Assembly: GCA_018968865.1 (NCBI GenBank)
Contig: JAGWZP010000013.1
Coordinates: 1-18,880, forward strand
Direction: 5' to 3'
From: Patescibacteria group bacterium
GTDB lineage: Bacteria > Patescibacteria > Paceibacteria > UBA9973 > UBA2103
Length of the DNA stretch: 18,880 nucleotides
Each line of letters starts with the position of its first letter. The stretch's first letter is position 1. Shown in pieces: positions 9,286-15,125 of this stretch. The notes beneath the pieces are model-generated. The model made no database searches. It had not been told where the DNA came from and worked only from the letters and a program-made list of their open reading frames with translations. The position numbers and the translations under genes were made by a program.

Positions 9286-10428
9286 CTACAGGAGTATGAA
9301 AGCTCCGCCCGCGAGGGTCATGAGGCCTAAGAAACCGAGCGTCCAGGGCGAACGGAAGAGGCTCGTGATGCGCGTGCCGCCAGCTGACGACGTCTCCGCG
9401 GGCGATGTGGCCCCCACAGCCGCGAGCTCTGTCGCTGCTGTGGGGGCACCTACTGCTGTAATTTCATGTGCGGTGCCGCTTACGCTGATATCCGAAGCAG
9501 GCGATGGTTCCTCGACCGTCTGCTCCCCATAAGAACTCTGCGCGGGCGCGGAAAGTTGCGTGACCGCCTCGACTATGGGCTGCGGCGCGGAATGTGCGGC
9601 GACGATGCCGTCCGGATACAGGAGCACTGCATCAAGCGCTATCGGAAGATCCGTAATGATGAATGGAAACAGAACGCTCGCTTCCGGCAGGAGCGTCGTG
9701 CCGTCCGGAATGCGAAACATCCCCGTATCCGAGACCAGCCGCCAGCCGGAGAGGTCGAGCCGCTCGTTTGAATCGTTCGCAACCGTGATGCCGTCTCCGG
9801 AAACGGGAAGGAGGCGGACCTGGGCCGGCTTGACCGTGACAATCAGTTCGTCGCGCGCCCTCGCCGTTCCGTCGGTCGCATCGACAATCACCAAATACGT
9901 GCCCGCATAGCGGTAGACCTTTTCTACAGCGTTTCCGGACATAGATGAGCCGTCACCGAAGCTCCATATAATCTGCGCCGACGGGTCGACGGCGCCGCTC
10001 TTGCTTGTCACGCGCGCCGAAAGACGAAGCGGCACCTCGAGCATCGCCTCCTGACTGCCGCTGACTTCTACCGAAAGTTGCGAAGGCGGCGGCACATAGG
10101 TCGTCGTTCCTCCCGAAGACACGCTCAGCGTCGATGAGGCGGTGTCCGCCGTGGTCGTCGCGCTCGTGGCGTTCGTATCGCCGACAGTGATGAACGGCGC
10201 GAGCCCCGCATACGTACTCGGACCGATGCCGCTCACATTCTGGATGTCTTCGATGCGGGCGAACGGCCCGTGCGCCGAACGATACTCGACGATTCTAGTT
10301 GCGTAGGCCGGTCCGATCCCGGGAAGCGTATCCAAAAGCGTTGCATCCGCGGTATTGATATTGACCAGTGCCGCATGCGCAAGCGCGGGGAGGAGGATGG
10401 CCAGAAGAAGCAGTCCGGCGATGCGCAT
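9286..10428 (-). CDS. secreted/anchored ComEA-type HhH protein with PKD and lamin-tail-like domains
   Basis: 380-aa surface protein. The open frame reaches 10638, but its first 70 codons lie inside the upstream gene and are arginine-rich nonsense. The ATG at 10428 starts a good signal peptide (MRIAGLLLLAILLPALAHA, cleavage about residue 19). Then come a ComEA-type helix-hairpin-helix region at about 22-80 (NINTADATLLDTLPGIGP, then IQNVSGIGP), a Ser/Thr linker, a PKD-like domain at about 115-190 (IIWSFGDGSSMSG, YRYAGTYLVIV), and a lamin-tail-like domain at about 195-270 (LDLSGWRLVSDTG, FRIPDGTTLLPEASV). A low-complexity Ala/Thr linker follows, and a C-terminal hydrophobic anchor ends the protein. 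ComEA homologues bind double-stranded DNA at the cell surface during uptake. Adding PKD and lamin-tail modules suggests adhesion or cell-wall display. It starts 10 nt after the VirD4-like gene. Confidence 0.82.
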   Translation of the reverse strand: MRIAGLLLLAILLPALAHAALVNINTADATLLDTLPGIGPAYATRIVEYRSAHGPFARIEDIQNVSGIGPSTYAGLAPFITVGDTNATSATTTADTASSTLSVSSGGTTTYVPPPSQLSVEVSGSQEAMLEVPLRLSARVTSKSGAVDPSAQIIWSFGDGSSMSGNAVEKVYRYAGTYLVIVDATDGTARARDELIVTVKPAQVRLLPVSGDGITVANDSNERLDLSGWRLVSDTGMFRIPDGTTLLPEASVLFPFIITDLPIALDAVLLYPDGIVAAHSAPQPIVEAVTQLSAPAQSSYGEQTVEEPSPASDISVSGTAHEITAVGAPTAATELAAVGATSPAETSSAGGTRITSLFRSPWTLGFLGLMTLAGGAFILL

Positions 10429-10438
10429 AGGGGAATGA

Positions 10439-12175
10439 TTACGTGTCGCCTTTGAGCACTTTGCGGAGTGCGTCCTCGGACACTTCGAAAGGCTGCTTCC
10501 CCGGCGGCGGCTTCGCCGCCGCCGGCTGTTCGGGCTGTCCGCCGGCCGTCGGCCGTGGATCGCTTCGTTTGAGGACGTCAGCGAGAACGCCCTTGAGCGA
10601 TTCTTTGTGCTGCGTCTGCTTCTGTTCCCGCTCCACACCGGTCTTCGCGGTCATAGTGCGCAGAATTGATTTCAAATCTTCGGCGCTCTTTGTCGGGAGC
10701 GGACGCTCGGCTGCCGGACGGGGAGTCTCCGCGCGAGGAATAAACGGCTTGGGTGACGCCGGTCTTGCTTCCTCTCGTCTCGTTTCTTCCCTTTGCACCG
10801 GCGGTGCCTGCCGCACGGGCTGTACGGGCGGGCGCGCCGATTTCTTGTACTCCCGCGCCTCCTGCGGCATCGGGGCGGCGGCGCTTGCAGCAAGCTCTTC
10901 GATAATGACGCTCTCGACGCCGGCGCGCGGCGCGGTAAATTGCTCCCGCGATGCCGCGATGACCTGCTCGCGATGAGAGACGGGCGGCGGCTCTATCGGC
11001 GGTATCGTCACGGCGGAGAACGGCGCCGACCCGACGCCGTCGATCATAAGCGAGAGATACACTTGGCGCCGGTCGAGCGCCACGACATCCTCTTTCGTGA
11101 ACTTCGGCATGAAAATGGTTTCCAGCACTTCGGCGTCGAACGGTCCGACCCGGAAGACGACCGTCGTGCCGACGTTGCCGAACACGGCATCGCGCACTTC
11201 CTCTTCCATCTGTTCGATGTACTGGTGCGCGATGACGAGATTCAGCCGGTATTTGCGCGACTCGGAAAGTATTTCCGCGAACGTCTGGTTCGCGAAGTTC
11301 TGGAATTCGTCGACGTAGAAATAAAAATGCGGAAGTTTGGCGAGCTCGTCGGCGGGGAGATTCGCCCTGCTCATCGCGGCGAGAAAGATGCGCGTCGTGA
11401 GCATCGAGCCCAAGAGGCGCATATTGGTCTCGCCGACAAGGCCTTTGGAAAGGTTGATGATGAGTATCTTCTTCTCATCCATCATCGTGCGGATGTCGAA
11501 CGAGGACTTGGGCTGGCCGATGATGTTCCGGATGAGCGGGTTGCCGGTGAATTGGCCGACTTTGTTCTGGATGGCGGGCGTCGCTTCCTGGGTATACCGG
11601 TCGGTGTAGGTCGCGAACTCTTTCGTCCAGAAATCCTTCACGACCGGATCCTTCACGTTCTCGACGACTTTTTTCCGGTACTCTTTGTCGGTATACATGC
11701 GGTTGACGCCGAGCAGGGTCGCGCCCGGATATTCAAGCAGGGCGAGGAGCGTATTCGTGAGAATGTACTCCATGCGCGCGCTCCACGCGTCTTCCCAAAT
11801 CTTCTTGAAGGTCGCCATGAGGCCGGACACCACGAGGTGGCGCTTGTCATAGCCGACATCCTCCATCACGTTGAACGCGATAGGGTGTTCCATATCGAAC
11901 GGGGCGAAGTAGACGACATCCTTGATGCGGTTTTCGGGGATGTAATCGAGGAGCCGTTCGACCGTGCCGCCGTGCGGGTCGATGAAGGCGAACCCTTCGC
12001 CGTTCCGGATATCCTGGATCGCCATGTTCTCGAGCAAGGTCGACTTGCCCATGCCGGTCTTGCCGATGACGTACATGTGGCGGTCACGGTCCTTCGATTT
12101 GATGCCGAACGGGATATATTTCCCCCTCGAATCGGTCGCGGCGAAGTAGGTGACGCGCTCGGGATTTTCCATCAT
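10439..12175 (-). CDS. VirD4/TraD-like type IV secretion coupling ATPase
   Basis: 578-aa soluble ATPase of the FtsK/VirD4/HerA group. Walker A is GKTGMGKST near residue 40, followed by DPHGG. Walker B is HFYFYVDEFQNF, and a sensor-like SRKYRLNLVIAHQY follows. Unlike canonical VirD4 it lacks N-terminal membrane helices. The last ~150 residues are Pro/Arg/Gln-rich and carry three short leucine motifs (EDLKSILRTM, KESLKGVLADVL, EDALRKVLKGD). The open frame begins at a TTG (12190), but ATG 12175 or 12172 gives the normal MENPERV start. A TATACT hexamer ends 5 nt before the first ATG. It probably pumps DNA or protein through a type IV-like machine. Its pairing with a ComEA-like protein suggests a DNA uptake or transfer role. 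Confidence 0.87.
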   Translation of the reverse strand: MMENPERVTYFAATDSRGKYIPFGIKSKDRDRHMYVIGKTGMGKSTLLENMAIQDIRNGEGFAFIDPHGGTVERLLDYIPENRIKDVVYFAPFDMEHPIAFNVMEDVGYDKRHLVVSGLMATFKKIWEDAWSARMEYILTNTLLALLEYPGATLLGVNRMYTDKEYRKKVVENVKDPVVKDFWTKEFATYTDRYTQEATPAIQNKVGQFTGNPLIRNIIGQPKSSFDIRTMMDEKKILIINLSKGLVGETNMRLLGSMLTTRIFLAAMSRANLPADELAKLPHFYFYVDEFQNFANQTFAEILSESRKYRLNLVIAHQYIEQMEEEVRDAVFGNVGTTVVFRVGPFDAEVLETIFMPKFTKEDVVALDRRQVYLSLMIDGVGSAPFSAVTIPPIEPPPVSHREQVIAASREQFTAPRAGVESVIIEELAASAAAPMPQEAREYKKSARPPVQPVRQAPPVQREETRREEARPASPKPFIPRAETPRPAAERPLPTKSAEDLKSILRTMTAKTGVEREQKQTQHKESLKGVLADVLKRSDPRPTAGGQPEQPAAAKPPPGKQPFEVSEDALRKVLKGDT

Positions 12176-12180
12176 GTAGC

Positions 12181-12186
12181 AGTATA
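12181..12186 (-). promoter_or_regulatory. putative -10 box, leaderless, of the VirD4-like gene
   Basis: TATACT on the minus strand, 5 nt from ATG 12175 and 8 nt from ATG 12172. Transcription would begin at or inside the start codon, so the message would be leaderless. No Shine-Dalgarno is present. Confidence 0.5.
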
Positions 12187-12212
12187 CCAAATACCGCCGA
12201 ACGTTGTGTTAT

Positions 12213-12422
12213 TTATATCGGAGAGATAGTGGGCGGAGGTGGAGGCGTCTCGACCGACTGCTCGGCGGCGCGCGCTTCGCGCGCGCGAAGCGCAAGGCCG
12301 ATACCACATACGCACGCACCAAAGATGACTTCGAGCAGGGACCGGAACGCCGTCGGAAGCCCCGAAAATGGCGTGAGGATCACGAGGATGCCGAGGAGAA
12401 TAAGGGTGCTGGTGCGGGACAT
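12213..12422 (-). CDS. small hypothetical membrane protein
   Basis: 69-aa protein of unknown function. Two hydrophobic stretches are seen, about residues 6-18 (LILLGILVILTPF) and 28-46 (SLLEVIFGACVCGIGLAL), then a charged Arg/Glu/Ala segment and a proline-rich tail (ETPPPPPTISPI). It is judged real because it fills the gap between rsmI and the VirD4-like gene, has a two-helix membrane pattern, and has a TATACT hexamer exactly 6 nt before its ATG, the same arrangement as other gene starts here. A 22-bp CG-rich palindrome lies in its coding sequence (12272-12293). Could be an accessory membrane subunit for the adjacent ATPase, but this rests only on position. Confidence 0.6.
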   Translation of the reverse strand: MSRTSTLILLGILVILTPFSGLPTAFRSLLEVIFGACVCGIGLALRAREARAAEQSVETPPPPPTISPI

Positions 12423-12428
12423 ATGTGC

Positions 12429-12434
12429 AGTATA
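12429..12434 (-). promoter_or_regulatory. putative -10 box, leaderless, of the small membrane protein
   Basis: TATACT on the minus strand directly after the rsmI TGA (12435-12437). The gap to the ATG at 12422 is exactly 6 nt, so transcription is predicted to start at the A of the ATG. Confidence 0.5.
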
Positions 12435-13100
12435 TCAAGGCATCACGATGACAACAAATTCGCCACGTACTGTGTCAGGATGCGTAGCAAAGTGCGCAAG
12501 CACTTCGTCCGGCGTGCCCGAGATTACTTCTTCATGAATCTTCGTGAGTTCGCGGGCGATCGTCACGCGCGACACCCCTTCCAGCTCTTTCAATAATTTC
12601 AAAACGCGGTGCGGCGACTCATACAGCACGACCGGCAACTCGCTCGCCTTGATGCTCTTAAGCGCGGTCTGTCGTCCTTTCTTGTGCGGGAGGAATCCGA
12701 GGAAGGCGAACTCGCCGGTGTCCATGCCCGCGATGGAGAGCGCGGCGGTGAGCGCCGAGGCGCCCGGTATCGCTTCTATCGTCACGTCAGGTAACTGTTC
12801 GCGCACCTGTGCGACCAGCCGCGCGCCCGGATCGCTTATGCCCGGTGTCCCCGCATCCGAAACGAACGCAACGCGTTCCCCCGCCGCGAGCCGCTCAATG
12901 ACCTCGTCCGCTTTCTTCGCTTCCGTCACCGCGTCAAGCCGCCGGAGCGGTTTCTTGATTTCATATCGTGAAAGTAATTTAGAAATAACACGCGTGTCCT
13001 CGGCGTAGATGACGTCGCACTCCTTGAGTGTGCGAAGCGCCCGGAGCGTGATGTCTTCCAGGTTCCCTATCGGCGTCGCGACGATTGAGAGTGTCCCCAT
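12435..13100 (-). CDS. rsmI: 16S rRNA (cytidine(1402)-2'-O)-methyltransferase
   Basis: 221-aa RsmI of the tetrapyrrole methylase family, which 2'-O-methylates C1402 in the 16S decoding centre using SAM. Conserved segments in order: LSIVATPIGNLEDITLRALRTL, YAEDTRVISKLL, FVSDAGTPGISDPG (the glycine-rich SAM pocket), AIPGASALTAALS, FLGFLPHKKGRQ, LYESPHRVLKLLKEL and VTIARELTKIHEEVISGT. Somewhat shorter than E. coli RsmI because the small C-terminal extension is missing, which is common. Start ATG 13100, preceded 6 nt away by TAGAGT. The IS30 element begins only 17 nt upstream of the start codon and probably replaced the original -35 region. Confidence 0.93.
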   Translation of the reverse strand: MGTLSIVATPIGNLEDITLRALRTLKECDVIYAEDTRVISKLLSRYEIKKPLRRLDAVTEAKKADEVIERLAAGERVAFVSDAGTPGISDPGARLVAQVREQLPDVTIEAIPGASALTAALSIAGMDTGEFAFLGFLPHKKGRQTALKSIKASELPVVLYESPHRVLKLLKELEGVSRVTIARELTKIHEEVISGTPDEVLAHFATHPDTVRGEFVVIVMP

Positions 13101-13106
13101 GCGCCC

Positions 13107-13112
13107 ACTCTA
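13107..13112 (-). promoter_or_regulatory. putative -10 box, leaderless, of rsmI
   Basis: TAGAGT on the minus strand, ending exactly 6 nt before the rsmI ATG. Weaker than the TATACT boxes, but at the same distance. The IS30 left terminal repeat starts 4 nt further upstream. Confidence 0.35.
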
Positions 13113-13116
13113 CCAA

Positions 13117-13141
13117 GTTCAATAAGTAAGTGCACCACTCC
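13117..13141 (+). repeat. IS30 left terminal inverted repeat
   Basis: 25 bp beginning GTTCAATAAG and ending in CACCACTCC. It pairs with the right repeat with 20 of 25 identities, with all mismatches in one central 5-nt block. Confidence 0.85.
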
Positions 13142-13143
13142 GC

Positions 13144-13149
13144 TAATAT
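13144..13149 (+). promoter_or_regulatory. putative -10 box, leaderless, of the IS30 transposase
   Basis: TAATAT ends exactly 6 nt before the transposase ATG at 13156, just inside the left terminal repeat. GGAG also occurs 2-5 nt before the ATG, too close for a normal ribosome site. Confidence 0.4.
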
Positions 13150-13155
13150 CGGAGT

Positions 13156-14142
13156 ATGAAATACCGGCATCTGGGAGTGGAGGAACGTGAGGAAATACAA
13201 CTTGGTTTGCTTCGTGGGGAGTCGTTGCGAACCATCGCGAAACGGCTCGATCGTGACCATACATCGCTCGGGCGGGAGCTTTCCCGCAACAGTTCTCCGG
13301 TGGTGGAGAAATATACGCCACGATTAGCTGAAGGACGAGCACAAGCAAAGCGGTCGAGCCGCGGCAGGGTCGAACGGCTCAAGAACGAGACGGTGCGAAC
13401 GTACGTTGTTGAACAGTTGAAAGAGAGTTGGTCGCCCGAACAGATTGCCGGGTCAATCGAGGCTGCCAAGGGTGAGACCATTTCGCACGAAGCCATATAC
13501 CAGTACATATATGCTCAAGTCCACCGTGGCGGCAACGGATGGGTGAAGCCGGGACACGAAGACCTGCGACCGTATCTCGCGCGCAGACACAAGAAGAGAG
13601 CGAAGAAAGGCATGCGCAAAGGAGTGCGCACCTTCAAGCCAAAAGGGATTCCCATTGATGACCGGCCGATGGTCGTCGATCTGCGCTCTCGCATCGGCGA
13701 CTGGGAGGGCGACAGTATTGAGTCGAAAGATCATGCACCAGGACTGAACTCATTAGTGGATCGCAGGAGCGGACTTCTGCTTCTCTCGAAGCTTTCTGCC
13801 AAGACAGCAAAAGCGACACGTGAGGTGATATCAAAACGACTTTCAAATCTCCCTGCGCACACACTGACGGTCGACAACGGACCAGAGAACCAGGAGTGGC
13901 GGGAGACCGAGGAAGCGACGAATGCACGAGTGTACTTTGCTCACCCGTATCACTCATGGGAACGAGGTACCAATGAGAATACGAACGGTCTGGTGCGTCG
14001 GTATTTTCCCAAAGGAACTGACTTCAGGGGTGTATCGGAAGAAGAAATTGCACGAGTGGAGTATGCTTTGAACACGAGACCGAGAAAACGCCTCGGCTTC
14101 AAGACACCATTAGAAGTCTGGAGTGGTGCACTTCAATGTTGA
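13156..14142 (+). CDS. IS30 family transposase
   Basis: 328-aa DDE transposase. The N-terminal helix-turn-helix (HLGVEEREEIQLGLLRGES, then LRTIAKRLDRDHTSLGREL) binds the terminal repeats. A second DNA-binding region carries SWSPEQIAGSI and TISHEAIYQYIY. The integrase-like core shows GDWEGDSI (catalytic D186), LTVDNGPEN (D240) and HSWERGTNENTNGLVRRYF (E274). The D-to-E spacing of 33 intervening residues is diagnostic of IS30. Full length with no frameshift. The stop overlaps the right terminal repeat. Catalyses excision and integration, commonly through a circular intermediate in this family. Confidence 0.96.
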   Translation: MKYRHLGVEEREEIQLGLLRGESLRTIAKRLDRDHTSLGRELSRNSSPVVEKYTPRLAEGRAQAKRSSRGRVERLKNETVRTYVVEQLKESWSPEQIAGSIEAAKGETISHEAIYQYIYAQVHRGGNGWVKPGHEDLRPYLARRHKKRAKKGMRKGVRTFKPKGIPIDDRPMVVDLRSRIGDWEGDSIESKDHAPGLNSLVDRRSGLLLLSKLSAKTAKATREVISKRLSNLPAHTLTVDNGPENQEWRETEEATNARVYFAHPYHSWERGTNENTNGLVRRYFPKGTDFRGVSEEEIARVEYALNTRPRKRLGFKTPLEVWSGALQC

Positions 14143-14144
14143 AC
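14120..14144 (+). repeat. IS30 right terminal inverted repeat
   Basis: 25 bp starting GGAGTGGTGCACTT and ending GTTGAAC, the reverse complement of the left repeat except for a central 5-nt block. It covers the last codons of the transposase. Confidence 0.85.
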
Positions 14145-14159
14145 GTACCTCTAGCGTAG

Positions 14160-14187
14160 TTGACATACTTTGACAATACGATACAAT
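14160..14187 (+). promoter_or_regulatory. sigma-70 type promoter of the laccase-domain gene
   Basis: TTGACA (14160-14165), 16-bp spacer, TACAAT (14182-14187). It is the best consensus promoter in the window and lies 16 nt beyond the IS30 right repeat. A start near 14194 would give a leader of about 45 nt, unlike the leaderless pattern elsewhere. Confidence 0.75.
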
Positions 14188-14228
14188 CTAGAGCGGAAGA
14201 ACGCATCATCCGAACCAAAACCTGAAAA

Positions 14229-14234
14229 GGAGTG
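14229..14234 (+). promoter_or_regulatory. Shine-Dalgarno-like site that sets the start at 14239
   Basis: AAAAGGAG ends 6 nt before ATG 14239. It is the only convincing Shine-Dalgarno sequence in the window, and it rules out the upstream TTG (14170), which lies within the promoter. Confidence 0.6.
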
Positions 14235-14238
14235 CATC

Positions 14239-15072
14239 ATGTACAGATATGAACTTCCGCGACCGAATATCACGGTAGCGGCATACAGCCCGGAAGACGC
14301 ACGGAAACGCGGCATCACGAATTGGTCTCTGAAACCGCTTCAAAACCAAGAGAGCGCCCGGCGGCATCGGAGCTTGGCGACGGAATTAAGCCTCCAAATC
14401 TCCAGTATGCGCGCGGACAAAGCTTACGCCCCGCACATAGAACCAGCGAGCGCCAGGATCGTCGACACGACGGAATTGAAAGAAAAAATCCGGCTTGGCG
14501 CGGTCGACCTTTTCCGGAACCATGACCTGCCGGCCGACGGCACCTTTCTCGAGCCGGGCGATGCATTCGTCATGAGCGCCGCGGGTTGTCCTATCATCAT
14601 CGCAGCCGACCGCTACGGCCGATACGTGGTCGTTGCGCACGCAGGGCGCGACTCGCTCATCGACCGCGGCGCGGTTGTCGGAGAGCCGACCGAAGGACGC
14701 CATTTGAGCGTCGTCCACGCTGTCGTCGCCGCGTTCGAACAGCGCGGAATGCCGGCGCGGGATCTCGAGATGCATATGCTCTTCTCGATACCGGTCAGTG
14801 TGTTCGATCACGATCTCGATCATCCGCAGTACGGACGATACAATCGCCAGCTTGGCGAGTTTGTCGATGAACGCTGGCGGCGCTGTACGGATTACAAGGA
14901 TGGCAGTCTGTTTCTGAATCTGGAACACATCTTCATAGCGCAGGCGGCGGAGATGCATGTCGTTTCCCTGCAGGCCGTGCACCGGCTTGACCATTATCCG
15001 GACCTCGCGCACACGCACGACGGCGAGGATCGGGGGCGGAGAAATCTATTCATCGTCAAGCGCAACGTTTGA
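14239..15072 (+). CDS. laccase-domain (YfiH/PgeF-like) protein, divergent
   Basis: 277-aa protein. GDAFVMSAAGCPIIIAAD, then RYGRYVVVAHAGRDSLI, matches the core of the YfiH/LACC1 laccase-domain family (normally TADCxP and HAGWRG). C117 and H134 are 17 residues apart, the same spacing as Cys107 and His124 in E. coli YfiH. H66 may be the third ligand of the zinc/purine site. Later segments (LEMHMLFSIPVSVF, LFLNLEHIFIAQAAEMHV, LDHYPDLAHTHDGEDRGRRNLFIVKR) follow the family plan up to the RRdg..GR ending. Family enzymes act on purine nucleosides or as peptidoglycan-editing factors. The Asp before Cys and the Trp after HAG are missing, so activity may differ. Own promoter, ribosome site and terminator make it a monocistronic unit, possibly acquired. 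Confidence 0.65.
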   Translation: MYRYELPRPNITVAAYSPEDARKRGITNWSLKPLQNQESARRHRSLATELSLQISSMRADKAYAPHIEPASARIVDTTELKEKIRLGAVDLFRNHDLPADGTFLEPGDAFVMSAAGCPIIIAADRYGRYVVVAHAGRDSLIDRGAVVGEPTEGRHLSVVHAVVAAFEQRGMPARDLEMHMLFSIPVSVFDHDLDHPQYGRYNRQLGEFVDERWRRCTDYKDGSLFLNLEHIFIAQAAEMHVVSLQAVHRLDHYPDLAHTHDGEDRGRRNLFIVKRNV

Positions 15073-15093
15073 CCCGCGGCGCACGCCGCACTC

Positions 15094-15125
15094 ACGCGAC
15101 CTCTTCGGGGGTCGCGTTATTTTTT
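15094..15125 (+). terminator. rho-independent terminator
   Basis: ACGCGACC (15094-15101) pairs with GGTCGCGT (15110-15117). An inner U-G and C-G pair closes a UUCG tetraloop, giving a 10-bp stem followed by TTATTTTTT. It ends the laccase-domain transcript. The murC stop codon on the opposite strand overlaps its 3' edge, so the two genes converge here. Confidence 0.9.

Larger units (their letters stand above)
13117..14144 (+). mobile_element. IS30-family insertion sequence, complete
   Basis: About 1.03 kb element bounded by 25-bp imperfect inverted repeats and holding a single intact IS30 transposase gene. The repeats match at 20 of 25 positions: GTTCAA at the outer end, five mismatched bases, then AAGTGCACCACTCC. 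No clean target duplication is adjacent to the repeats. TACC occurs close to both ends (13111-13114 and 14146-14149) and could be a duplication if the true tips lie 1-2 nt further out. Intact ends and open transposase suggest recent or ongoing activity. Confidence 0.9.

Noticed and set aside
10793..12229. 478-codon open frame on plus
   Set aside because: Antisense to the VirD4-like ATPase, whose Walker motifs establish the minus strand as coding.
12272..12293. 22-bp perfect palindrome GCGCTTCGCG-CG-CGCGAAGCGC
   Set aside because: It lies in the codons for an Arg/Ala/Glu-rich segment of the small membrane protein, where GC-rich alternating codons make such symmetry easy. No sign of regulation or mobility.
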